Shown here: positions 27,511-35,857 of the stretch, piece by piece
Position numbering within the stretch: position 1 is the stretch's first letter
Layout of the letters: the number at the start of each line of letters is the position of its first letter
Source of the DNA: Hymenobacter psoromatis
GTDB taxonomy: Bacteria > Bacteroidota > Bacteroidia > Cytophagales > Hymenobacteraceae
Length of the DNA stretch: 64,000 nucleotides
Direction of reading: 5' to 3'
Assembly: GCA_001596155.1 (NCBI GenBank)
Contig: CP014771.1
Span: forward strand, 4,836,001-4,900,000
Position numbers and translations under genes: made by a program
The notes under the pieces: generated by a model
What the model was told of the DNA's origin: nothing
Databases searched by the model: none
What the model saw: only the letters and a program-made list of their open reading frames with translations

Positions 27511-28187
27511 TTCGTGGCGAGGGGATAGGAAAAAAACTCCGGTGTCGGCGGGCCATCGCCTAGCGCCGCTACCGCGCCCTGGTAGCCCGCGCCCGCTGCC
27601 CAATGGTGCAGCCTCGCGCCCGCCGGCGCGGTGAAAATCAGCGGCTGGCCGGGTTCAAAATCTAATACTGAAAAGGTGTTGAACGGCATCCCTACCCCCC
27701 GGCCCAGCGCTTTCGCGTAGGCCTCCTTGCGCGTCCAGATGATGTAGAACAGGTGCCAGCAATCGGCCGGCGCGGCGGCGCGCAGGGCCGATTGCTCGGC
27801 GGGCGCATACAGCTCCCGGATGAGCGCCGCCGCGCCGGCCAACGGGGTCAGCGGCTCCACATCGACCCCGACGGGGTGGGTGTTGGAGATGGCCAGCAGC
27901 GCCCGCCCCGGCCGGTAGGAAAGGTTGAAATGCAACGTAAAGCCAGGCAGCACGGGCTTGCCCTGGCTATCGGGATGGATACTTAAGTCGCTGGCTGGCT
28001 GATCAGTGTACCGGCTCAGCACCGCCCGCAAAAAGCCGTGGGCGCGGCCGTAGGTCTGGCGCAGGGCTGGGTTGCGCAGGCGCGCCTGCCGCGCCGTTTC
28101 GGCTGCCGACAAAGTGGCTTCGGCTGCTGCCCAGGGGGGTAGGGCGGCGGCCAGGTCGGCTTGCCAAAGGTGCAGAAAGGGCGGCAT
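27507..28187 (-). CDS. 4'-phosphopantetheinyl transferase, Sfp type
   Basis: Moves the phosphopantetheine arm from coenzyme A to the serine of carrier proteins. The protein has 226 residues. Magnesium/CoA site GVDVEPL (about residue 105-111) and the second motif WTRKEAYAKALGRGVGM (about 148-164) are intact, and LHFNLSYRPGRALLAIS matches the family's HFNLSHS region. It starts 18 bases after the Pls-type synthetase gene on the same strand, so the pair is almost certainly an operon in which this enzyme activates the synthetase's carrier domain. Confidence 0.94.
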   Translation of the reverse strand: MPPFLHLWQADLAAALPPWAAAEATLSAAETARQARLRNPALRQTYGRAHGFLRAVLSRYTDQPASDLSIHPDSQGKPVLPGFTLHFNLSYRPGRALLAISNTHPVGVDVEPLTPLAGAAALIRELYAPAEQSALRAAAPADCWHLFYIIWTRKEAYAKALGRGVGMPFNTFSVLDFEPGQPLIFTAPAGARLHHWAAGAGYQGAVAALGDGPPTPEFFSYPLATK

Positions 28188-28205
28188 AAAGAAGCGCGGG
28201 CGGCC

Positions 28206-31200
28206 CTACTGCCCGCCCGCGATAAAGGTGCTCGGGATGCCCTGCCAGCGCGTGCCGGCCGGCAGCTGCTCGCCTTTCATCAAGAGGCTGAGGCTCTTAA
28301 GCGTAGCGCCGGGGCCGATGACCGAGTCGTAGAGCACCACGCACGACGTGCCCACCGTGGCGTAGCGCCCGATGCGCAGGTTCGACATCTTCATCACGCG
28401 GTCCTCAAACAGGTGGGTCTGAATAGTGGAGCCGTTGTTGAGTATGGCGTGGTCGGCGACCCAGGCCAAGTCAAATTCGGTGATTTCGGTGGTGTCCATA
28501 TATACCGAACGGCCAAAGTGACTGCCCATGAGCCGGAAAAACCAGGTGGCGAACGGCGTGCCCAGTAACGCGGCTTCCCAAAAAGGATATACATAACTCT
28601 CGCACAAGGAGTTGACAAACTCGTTGCGCCACACGAACGACGACCAGAGTGGCTTCTCCGAAGGCCGGTAGCGGCCGATGAGCACCCACTTGAGCAGGGC
28701 CGTGAGCAGGGAGAAGCCAAAAATCAGCCCGACTAATACGCCCGTCCCTACCCCCACGCTGCTCCAGAACGAATAGTAAAGCAAGTGTAAATGGCAGTAG
28801 TGATACAGCACCGCGAACGTGATGAACGTGAACGTGAACGGCAACACAATCTTAAACAGCTCAATAATGGACCGCGCCCACACCAGCCGGGCTGGCGGCG
28901 CAAACGTCAGCTCGGGCGCAAAGGCCGCCGACACCGGCCGGTTGGGCAGCAAAAAGGCCGGCGAGCCCACCCACGACGTGCCATCAGGCGGCGTCTCGGT
29001 GGGGGCCGACGAGAGCGCGCCAATCAAATTGTTGGCACCCAGCACGGTGCCGCCGGCCAGCACCGCGCCGTTGCCCACGAACGTGCGCGGCCCCACCACC
29101 GTGGGCAGCACCAGCACCAGCCCGTGCTGCACGCGCGGCGCGCCCACGCTCACCGAGTCGGCCAGAAAAGAGCCGGCCCCCACCGTGAGGTGGTCGGCCG
29201 AGATGTGATTGAGGGTCGAAACTTCGGCCCGGTGGCCGATTTTAGCACCCAGCAGCCGCAGCCAGTAGGGTGTGTAAATGGTGGCGTAGAGCGGGCGCAG
29301 CAGGGTCAGGCTCTGGGCCAGCACGGCGTCGGCCACCCAGTGGCGCACGTAGGCCAGGCTGTAGAGCGGGATGGTGCCGTCGGCCTGGCGGCCGGCCACG
29401 AGGCGCTTGGTGCCGGCCAGCATCACTATCAGAAGCAGCACGTAGAGCGCCGACAGCGGTAGCAGCGCCAGCAAAAAGCCGTTAGGATTAAGGGTTTCTA
29501 GAAATTCATAGAGGATAGCAAACACTGGCAGGGCGGCCACCGTGGGCACCAGCAGCAGCAGCGCGATGGCCGCCAGCTGGGCCGCCAGGTAGCCCGCGCC
29601 CGGCCCAGCCACCGGCCGCAGCGGCGTGAGCGGCACCGCCCGCACGCGCTTGGCTGGCGAGCCCAGCCAGCCCTCGCGGTCGGGCACCTGCTGGCCGGCG
29701 GGCAGCACCGACAGGTCATCCAGCTCGGCCCCCGCGCCCAGGCTAGTGCCGCCTTCCATGATGGCGCGCAGGCCCACATAGGCCTCGCGGCCCACCGTGG
29801 TGGGGCCGATGATGAGGCGGTCGCGCTCGATGCGGTAGCCCAGCAGCGCCGCCTCGCGGGCCACGCTGGCCCCCTCGCCGATGGTCAGCAAATCGAAGCA
29901 CAGCACGCGGGTGGTGCCCAGGTACACGTTTTTGCCAACCTTGGCCCCCAGCAGGCGGTAGAAAATGGCCAGGAAGGGCGTGGCCGATAACAGGGGGGTA
30001 GGGGCCGCCTCCACCAGCTTTTTCACCACCCAGAACCGGAAGTAGTACATACCCCACAGCGGATACTCACCCGCCCGGAACCGGCCGATAATCAGCCACT
30101 TCACCAGCACCACCAGCAGGCAGGCCAGCGGCACGTAGCCCACCACCGAAGCCGCGCTGGCCAATAGCAGCGCGGGCCATGACCACTCGGCAAAGACCGG
30201 CCGCAGGTGCAGCGTCACGTTCAGGAAAAACACCGGCACGGCGTAAAACGCGGCAATGGACAGCAGCTGCAAAACGGCCGTGAGCAGCCGCGTGGCGGTG
30301 CTGGCGCGCCGCAGGGGGGTAGGGCGCGTTGGTTCGGGGGCCGGCATCGCGGCGGCCGTGGCGGCATCGGCGGCCACGGCGGCGGCCAGCCCCTCGATGG
30401 TGCGCCGGGTGTACATCTCCTTCACCGACAGGCCCTGAAAATCAGGTTGCTGGCGCAATTCGGAGATGATGAGCGAGGCCAGCAGCGAGTTGCCGCCGAG
30501 GTCAAAAAAGTCGTCGGTAACCGAAATGTCGGCCGTGCCGAAGCGCTTTTGCCAGGCGGCGTAGATGGCGCTTTCGAGCGGGTTGCGGGGCAAGGTCAGC
30601 TCGCGGGCCGGGGCCTGGTCGCCGCTCACGGGGTAGGGTAGGGCCTTGCGGTCCACTTTGCCGCTGGTGAGCAGCGGAAATGCCAGCAGCGGCACCAGCG
30701 CGGCGGGCAGCATGTAGGGCGCCAGCCGTTCGCGCAGGTAGGCGCGCACCGCGGCTGAGTCGAGCAAATGGTCGGGGGTAAGGATGAGGTAGGCGATGAG
30801 CTTTTTGACCCCATCAGCATCTTCCTTGAGCGCCACGGCGGCGTTGCGAATGCCCGGCCATTGCAGCAGCAGGCTCTCAATCTCAGCCAGCTCAACCCGG
30901 AAGCCCCGGATTTTCACCTGCGTATCAATCCGCCCCAAAAAGTCCACGTTGCCCTCGGCCTCGAAGCGGGCCAGGTCGCCGGTGCGGTAGAGGCGGCCGC
31001 TGAAGCCGTTTTGCAATTCGCTGACGGTGTTGAACTTAGCAGCGCTCAGCTCGGGCCGGTTGAGGTAGCCGGCGGCCAGCGCAAGCCCGCCAATGCACAG
31101 CTCGCCGGCCCCGCCCAGCGGCACCAATTGGCCTAGCTGGTCGAGCAGTAGCACCTCGTAGCCCGCCAGCGGCCGGCCGATGGTGAGGCGCTGGCCGGGC

Positions 31201-32720
31201 ACGAAGTCGGCGGCCGTGGCCACCACCGTGGCTTCGGTGGGGCCGTAGGTGTTCACCACCCGGCACTGGCGGCTGGCCCACTTGGTGAGCAGCTCGGGCG
31301 GACACACCTCGCCGCCCAGAATGAGCAGCCGCAGCGTGGGAATGGTGGCCGGCAGCAGCGAGAGCAGCGTGGGCACCGTGGAAAAAATCGTCACCTGATT
31401 CTCCACCAGAAAGTCCGGCAGCGCGTCGGGCGCTTTCATGGTTTCTTCGGGCACGGGCACCAGCGCGCCACCCGCGCCCCAGGCCAGCCAGAGCTCCTCC
31501 AGCGAGGCGTCGAAGGCCACCGAAAAGCCCTGCACCACGCGGTCCTGCGGCGTGGGCTGAAACAGCACCTGCTCGGCCCGCACCAGGTGGCAGATGCTGC
31601 GGTGCGGAATGAGCACGCCCTTGGGTAGCCCCGTGGTGCCGGAGGTATAGATGACGTAGGCAATGGCATCGGGGCCGCCCGCCACCGGCGTCAGTGGGGG
31701 GGGTAGGGCCGGCGCGGGCTGCGCCAGGTCGAGCACCAGGCCGGGCCAGGTGTCGAAGCCCGCGGGCAGCGGCCGGTTAATCAGCAAAGCCCGCGCCCCG
31801 CAGTCGCCCAGAATAAACATCACGCGGTCGGCCGGAAACGACAAATCGAGCGGCACGTAGGCCGCGCCGGCCTTAAGCACGGCCAGCATTCCCACGTATA
31901 ATTCAATGGACTTGGCCAGGTACAGGCCCACGAAGTCGCCGGCCCGCACGCCTTCGCCTTGCAGGCGAGCGGCCAGCCGGTCGGCCTCGGCGTTGAGCTG
32001 CGCGTAGGTGCGGGTGTCGCCCAGCCAGCTCAGGGCCAGGTGGTTGGGGTAGTGGCCGGTGGTTTCTTCAAATAAATGATGGAGCTGCTGGGGACCGCCC
32101 TCGGTCACGTGCTGCGGCACGGTGCGGAAATCGCGCAGCAGCCGCATTTCTTCCTCGGCCAGAAAAAATACGTAGCCCACCGACACCCGCGGATTGCTCC
32201 CAAGCTGCTCAAACACTCGCTGCACGTGGGCTGGCAGGTAGGCCGCGCCCCAGGGCCCCGGCAGCCCGTCGGTGCAGGCGAAGCTGACGGCCACGGTGTG
32301 GTCGGCGGCGAAGTCCAGGGTCACGCACCACTCATGGTCGGCGCGCTGGGCCTCGGGGGCCGGAAACGAGATGCGCGCCCGCGTGATGGCCGCGCCTAAC
32401 TGCTCGGCCACGCCGGCCAAGCCCATCACAAGCTGGCTGGCGGCCTCCGCCGTCACCTCGGCCAGCGTAAGTGTGTCGCTGATATTCAGCAGAATAGTGG
32501 CTGGCGGAAAGTCCGCCTCCGCGTTTTCGACCCGCAGCGTGGCTTGCAGCTGGATGGCGCTGCGCTCGGCCGGCTGGCGGAAATACACCACCGCGAAGGC
32601 GGCGAGATAGCCGGCCAGCAGCGTTTCTTTTTGCTGAAAAGCCAACTCAAAATCGGCGGGCGGGGCAGGGGGTTCGGCACCCGCGGGGGGGGTAGGGAGC
32701 AAATCGGTGGTCGTACTCAT
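28206..32720 (-). CDS. Pls/PosA-type membrane nonribosomal peptide synthetase
   Basis: Single-module enzyme of 1504 residues, resembling epsilon-poly-L-lysine synthetase (Pls). Residues 1-190 may be a condensation-domain remnant. Adenylation domain about 220-690: YVIYTSGTTGLPKGVLIPHR, NTYGPTEATVVATA, YRTGDLARFEAEG, and the catalytic Lys region SGKVDRKALPYP. Carrier domain about 700-770 with FDLGGNSLL. The rest alternates membrane helices (about 800-880, 1040-1110, 1290-1350) with three soluble left-handed-beta-helix, acyltransferase-like blocks, as in Pls. Aligned by eye to the GrsA pocket, the specificity residues read D-A-E-S-I-G-T-V-V, close to the lysine code as I recall it (DAESIGSVCK). 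Product: probably a cationic poly-amino acid made at the inner membrane. There is no thioesterase domain, as in Pls. Confidence 0.9.
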   Translation of the reverse strand: MSTTTDLLPTPPAGAEPPAPPADFELAFQQKETLLAGYLAAFAVVYFRQPAERSAIQLQATLRVENAEADFPPATILLNISDTLTLAEVTAEAASQLVMGLAGVAEQLGAAITRARISFPAPEAQRADHEWCVTLDFAADHTVAVSFACTDGLPGPWGAAYLPAHVQRVFEQLGSNPRVSVGYVFFLAEEEMRLLRDFRTVPQHVTEGGPQQLHHLFEETTGHYPNHLALSWLGDTRTYAQLNAEADRLAARLQGEGVRAGDFVGLYLAKSIELYVGMLAVLKAGAAYVPLDLSFPADRVMFILGDCGARALLINRPLPAGFDTWPGLVLDLAQPAPALPPPLTPVAGGPDAIAYVIYTSGTTGLPKGVLIPHRSICHLVRAEQVLFQPTPQDRVVQGFSVAFDASLEELWLAWGAGGALVPVPEETMKAPDALPDFLVENQVTIFSTVPTLLSLLPATIPTLRLLILGGEVCPPELLTKWASRQCRVVNTYGPTEATVVATAADFVPGQRLTIGRPLAGYEVLLLDQLGQLVPLGGAGELCIGGLALAAGYLNRPELSAAKFNTVSELQNGFSGRLYRTGDLARFEAEGNVDFLGRIDTQVKIRGFRVELAEIESLLLQWPGIRNAAVALKEDADGVKKLIAYLILTPDHLLDSAAVRAYLRERLAPYMLPAALVPLLAFPLLTSGKVDRKALPYPVSGDQAPARELTLPRNPLESAIYAAWQKRFGTADISVTDDFFDLGGNSLLASLIISELRQQPDFQGLSVKEMYTRRTIEGLAAAVAADAATAAAMPAPEPTRPTPLRRASTATRLLTAVLQLLSIAAFYAVPVFFLNVTLHLRPVFAEWSWPALLLASAASVVGYVPLACLLVVLVKWLIIGRFRAGEYPLWGMYYFRFWVVKKLVEAAPTPLLSATPFLAIFYRLLGAKVGKNVYLGTTRVLCFDLLTIGEGASVAREAALLGYRIERDRLIIGPTTVGREAYVGLRAIMEGGTSLGAGAELDDLSVLPAGQQVPDREGWLGSPAKRVRAVPLTPLRPVAGPGAGYLAAQLAAIALLLLVPTVAALPVFAILYEFLETLNPNGFLLALLPLSALYVLLLIVMLAGTKRLVAGRQADGTIPLYSLAYVRHWVADAVLAQSLTLLRPLYATIYTPYWLRLLGAKIGHRAEVSTLNHISADHLTVGAGSFLADSVSVGAPRVQHGLVLVLPTVVGPRTFVGNGAVLAGGTVLGANNLIGALSSAPTETPPDGTSWVGSPAFLLPNRPVSAAFAPELTFAPPARLVWARSIIELFKIVLPFTFTFITFAVLYHYCHLHLLYYSFWSSVGVGTGVLVGLIFGFSLLTALLKWVLIGRYRPSEKPLWSSFVWRNEFVNSLCESYVYPFWEAALLGTPFATWFFRLMGSHFGRSVYMDTTEITEFDLAWVADHAILNNGSTIQTHLFEDRVMKMSNLRIGRYATVGTSCVVLYDSVIGPGATLKSLSLLMKGEQLPAGTRWQGIPSTFIAGGQ

Positions 32721-32955
32721 CGGGGAGCGAAACCGCGCCGGCCAGCGCGGCAAAAGAAGCAAAGAAGCAAAGAAGAAAGCAGCGGGCGGCCGCCCTGGGC
32801 CAGTTTACGAGCCAATGCCCGCCGCCGCCGAAATCAGCCAGTCAGCTCCTCAAATAGAGCGGGCCAACGTGAACCGAACGTGAGGGGGTAGGGCCAGCAA
32901 ACGGGACAAGCAAGTTAAGGCAAAGCCTACGCCAAAACGGTCAGTGAGGGTGCGC

Positions 32956-32997
32956 AAAAAAAGCCGGCCGACACTTCGGGCAGAAGTGCCGGCCGGC
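32956..32997 (-). terminator. Intrinsic terminator without a matching ORF
   Basis: GC-rich stem (32963-32976 with 32984-32997, one mismatch) followed on the minus strand by seven T (complement of the A-run at 32956-32962). No minus-strand ORF ends near it, and the gene at 33396 has its own terminator at 33326-33364. Confidence 0.7.
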
Positions 32998-33190
32998 GTA
33001 AGCTGCTGCATCGCTCACGTGCTACGATAGCAGCCCGTGGGCCACGGAGCGAATGCCGAAGCAAAGCGCCCCCGTAGTCGTCAAACCGTCTTTACAGATT
33101 GCAGTTCAGGACGGCGACAAAAGGCATCACCGTGTTGTCTATCTGAACCGGAACACGACAGTCCCATTCGGTTAGCTACCCCGAAAAATA
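32956..33190 (-). ncRNA. Candidate structured small RNA
   Basis: About 235 bases without a credible ORF, ending in the intrinsic terminator at 32956-32997. On the minus strand several stems can be drawn: CCGTG/CACGG around 33033-33046, GCTGC..ATCG/CGAT..GCAGC around 33000-33032, and GTTCAG/CTGAAC around 33103-33147. TATTTTTC near 33182-33189 is a 7-of-8 match to the -7 box, but no clear -33 element is seen. Length and layout recall 6S-type RNAs; identity is unproven. The rest of the 32763-33395 interval shows only the T9SS-gene terminator. Confidence 0.3.
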
Positions 33191-33325
33191 CTTTAGGCGC
33201 ATTTCCTTTTCATTTCGCGCATCAGGCGGCGTAGGAGGCCGGCGGCTGAGGCGCACGCCGGAGTAAGAACGTAAACTACTTCCGAAGCCACCCTTGCCCT
33301 GGTTTCTACCCCCTCCCGCCAACGC

Positions 33326-33364
33326 AAAAAGGCGGCCATGCCTTCCCGAGACATGGCCGCCTTT
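33326..33364 (-). terminator. Intrinsic terminator of the T9SS-protein gene / PUL
   Basis: Perfect stem AAAGGCGGCCATG (33328-33340) / CATGGCCGCCTTT (33352-33364), with a T-run on the minus strand. It lies 30 bases beyond the stop of the last gene of the PUL. Confidence 0.85.
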
Positions 33365-33395
33365 GCAAGCTGCTTACGTAAAAAATGCTACCCGC

Positions 33396-34859
33396 TTACT
33401 GCACGCTCAGCTGGCGGCTCAGCACGGCACCGTCCACCACGAGGCGGTAGGTGTAGAGGCCGGGTGCCAGGCTGGTGGTGCTGAAATCGGCGCTGTAGTC
33501 GCCGGCCGGGCGGGCCTGATTCTCAAACACGGAGGCGGCGCGGCGGCCTAGGGCATCATACACGGCCAGGCTCACCACGGCTGGCTTCTGCAGGCTATAA
33601 GGCACCGAAACCTGCCCGGCGGCGGGGTTGGGGTAGGCGGGAGCCAGGGCGGCGGCGCTGGTGCTGGCCAGGCGCGCAGCCGTGACGGTGGAGGCAAACG
33701 CCGGGCCCGTCAGGTCGTCAAAATAATACGTCTTGGTACCCGCGACGGTGGTGGTGGTGTTGGGGGCGATGAGCAGCGCGAGCTGGTCCACATCGGTAGC
33801 CATTACGGTAGGGTCGAAGCTGCCGCCTCCGCCGGCGGTGTAGGTGAAGGTGAGCGTTTCCCAGGTGTTGGCCGTGGCCGAGGTGGTGGCGTTAAAGGTG
33901 CCGCCGTAGTTGCCGTTGGGGTAGTTGAGGGCCACCTTAGTCTTGTTTTGCAGCACGAGCTGCACGGCCGTGCCGGGGTCGGGGCTGCGAAATTTCAGCG
34001 TAATTTTCTGCGTGCCGTTAGCGTAACTCGATACGTCGCCGAACATGCCGCTCTTGGGCTGAATGGCGATGGTGGCATAGGGCATCGAGCCGTCGCGGGC
34101 GAAGCTGGCGCAGGTCGTGCTGGTGTTGCCCGTGCTGCTGCCGGGGTTGGCGGCGGCCTGGTTTAGGGTGCCCTGGGCACTGGGGTAGTTCACCAGGCGG
34201 GTATTCTCAAAGTTGTCGAGCAGGATGGGCGGCACCAGGGCGGGCGGCGGCGTCAGGGCACCGGCCACCAGCTCGGGGCCCATGATGTCGTCGAGGTAGT
34301 AGGTAGTGGCTGTGTTGATGCCGGGAGCCACCAGCATCACCAGCTGGTCCACGGTGGTGGCCGTCACGGTGTTGTCGTTGTCGCGGGCGGCAAACGTGAA
34401 GTTCAGCGTTTCCCAGTTGTTGGCCGCGGCCGCGGTAGTAGCGCTGAAAGTGCCGGCGTAGTCGCCTTTTGGATAGACGTTCACCGCCGCTTTGGCCTTG
34501 TTCTGCAGCACCAGCTGCACCACGATGCCGGGGCCAGCGCCGCGAAATTTCATCGACAGCTTCTTGGTGCCCGCCGCGTAGGCGCTCACGTCGGCCATGT
34601 AGGCATTGGTCGGGTTCATCACCACCACCGCGTACTGCGAGGCGTCGCGGTCGTACTTGCCGCAGGTGGCGCTGGTGTTCACAGTGTTAGTGGTGGTGGC
34701 GCTGCCGGGGTTAGGCACGGGGGCCAGGGCCCCGCTCACGTAGCCGTAGGTGACAATCCGGGTGTTCTCAAAATTGTCGTAGAGCACCTGCGCCGAAGCC
34801 GCGCGGTTGCCGAGGGTCGCCAGCCCGGAGGCCAGCAAAAATGTAGTAAAAATTTTCAT
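33396..34859 (-). CDS. T9SS-sorted protein with two repeated beta-sandwich domains
   Basis: 487-residue exported protein, last gene of the PUL. Signal peptide MKIFTTFLLASGLATLGNRAASA. Two homologous domains follow, about residues 24-200 and 212-395. Each opens with LYDNFENTR / LLDNFENTR and contains GTKKLSMKFRGAGPGIVVQL / GTQKITLKFRSPDPGTAVQL, then NWETLNFTF / TWETLTFTY and TYYLDDIMGPE / TYYFDDLTGPA. The pattern suggests carbohydrate-binding modules. Residues 410-487 are a type A T9SS C-terminal sorting domain (LAPAYPNPAAGQVSVPYSLQ; GRRAASVFENQARPAGDYSA; GLYTYRLVVDG). It is expected to reach the cell surface or medium. No catalytic domain is seen. A glycan-binding role is inferred from context. 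Confidence 0.85.
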   Translation of the reverse strand: MKIFTTFLLASGLATLGNRAASAQVLYDNFENTRIVTYGYVSGALAPVPNPGSATTTNTVNTSATCGKYDRDASQYAVVVMNPTNAYMADVSAYAAGTKKLSMKFRGAGPGIVVQLVLQNKAKAAVNVYPKGDYAGTFSATTAAAANNWETLNFTFAARDNDNTVTATTVDQLVMLVAPGINTATTYYLDDIMGPELVAGALTPPPALVPPILLDNFENTRLVNYPSAQGTLNQAAANPGSSTGNTSTTCASFARDGSMPYATIAIQPKSGMFGDVSSYANGTQKITLKFRSPDPGTAVQLVLQNKTKVALNYPNGNYGGTFNATTSATANTWETLTFTYTAGGGGSFDPTVMATDVDQLALLIAPNTTTTVAGTKTYYFDDLTGPAFASTVTAARLASTSAAALAPAYPNPAAGQVSVPYSLQKPAVVSLAVYDALGRRAASVFENQARPAGDYSADFSTTSLAPGLYTYRLVVDGAVLSRQLSVQ

Positions 34860-34941
34860 GCGGGTGAGGAAAAGAAGTGAAAAAAAGAAGTGAAAAAAGA
34901 GGGGGGTAAGGACAGCCGGCCCTACCCCCCTCCCAAAGAGC

Positions 34942-35826
34942 TTATTGCTTGTACTGCAAAAACTTCACGTAGTCAACCTGCATCGTTTGCGGGAAGGTGG
35001 TGCTGGCGTCGGGGTTGCCGTCGAAGTCGCCGCCCACGGCCAGGTTCAGAATGGCGTAGAACGGGTTATTGAAGGGGTAGGGCGAAACGTCGTTCGAGGT
35101 GAGGGTGTAGTACTTGGTGCCATCGATGTAGAAATCCATCTGGTTCTGGCTGCGCACCATACTAAAGATATGAAAGTCAGTCGAAAAATCGCCGCTGGGC
35201 AGGGGGTAGGCGGTGCCTTTATACTGGTGCGTGGCCACCGTGTTGCCAAAGTGCACGGTGCTGTAGTTGACGGTGGGCGCGCTGCCCTTCATCTCCATAA
35301 TGTCGATTTCGCCGCAGGCCGGCCAGGCTGCCTGGCTGTCGTTGGCGCCCAGCATCCAGATGGCCGGCCAGATGCCCTTGCCCTTGGGCAGCTTGGCCCG
35401 CACGTCATAGCGCCCAAAAACAAACTCCTTCTTGCCCTTCGTATCGATGCGGCCCGAAGTGTACTGGTGCCCGTTATAGTTCTCCTTAATGGCCGTGATG
35501 TTGAGGTTGCCATTGCTCAGGTTCACGTTGTTGCGCGAGCTGGTAGTCGATTCCAGCTCGTTGTTGAACCACTGGTCCTGCACCTCATAGGTCCACTTGG
35601 TGGCGTCGAGGCTGGTGTCGTTGAATTCGTCGCTCCACACCTGCTCGGTGTATTCGGCAAACGGATGCGGGTCGGCATTGGTCGTGGTGCTGACCGTGGC
35701 GCTGCCGGCCGTGGCCGTAATGACCGGGCCGGGCGGGTTCTGGGTGCAGCCGCCCGTGGCGAGCAGCAGCGTGAGGCCCGCGGCCAGGTGGCGGGCAAAC
35801 CCGGAATTAACAGAATACGTCATCAT
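34942..35826 (-). CDS. GH16 family beta-glucanase lipoprotein
   Basis: Endo-acting glycoside hydrolase of about 294 residues. Lipobox in LLLATGGC-TQN, so it is anchored in the outer membrane. The jelly-roll opens with EQVWSDEFNDTSLDATKWTY and continues NNVNLSNGNLNITAIKE and GKGIWPAIWMLG. The catalytic signature is GEIDIMEMKG (E-I-D-I-M-E, the ExDxxE form of laminarinase-type members, near residue 178-183). The end is MQVDYVKFLQY. Likely substrate beta-1,3- or mixed-linkage beta-glucan. It is the catalytic member of the PUL, 31 bases after the PKD lipoprotein gene. The hairpin at 34901-34932 after its stop is made of two opposing GGGGGGTA(A)GG oligomers. Confidence 0.93.
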   Translation of the reverse strand: MMTYSVNSGFARHLAAGLTLLLATGGCTQNPPGPVITATAGSATVSTTTNADPHPFAEYTEQVWSDEFNDTSLDATKWTYEVQDQWFNNELESTTSSRNNVNLSNGNLNITAIKENYNGHQYTSGRIDTKGKKEFVFGRYDVRAKLPKGKGIWPAIWMLGANDSQAAWPACGEIDIMEMKGSAPTVNYSTVHFGNTVATHQYKGTAYPLPSGDFSTDFHIFSMVRSQNQMDFYIDGTKYYTLTSNDVSPYPFNNPFYAILNLAVGGDFDGNPDASTTFPQTMQVDYVKFLQYKQ

Positions 35827-35857
35827 GCAGATAAAAATAATGGGTGGGAAAAGGCGA

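Noticed and set aside
28206-32720. Siderophore or lipopeptide NRPS
   Set aside because: Only one adenylation and one carrier domain, no complete condensation or thioesterase domain, and the Pls-type membrane C-terminus argue against a multimodular product.
33037-33234. 65-codon plus-strand ORF in the large intergenic gap
   Set aside because: No family signal, odd composition, and it overlaps the structured region with a minus-strand terminator.
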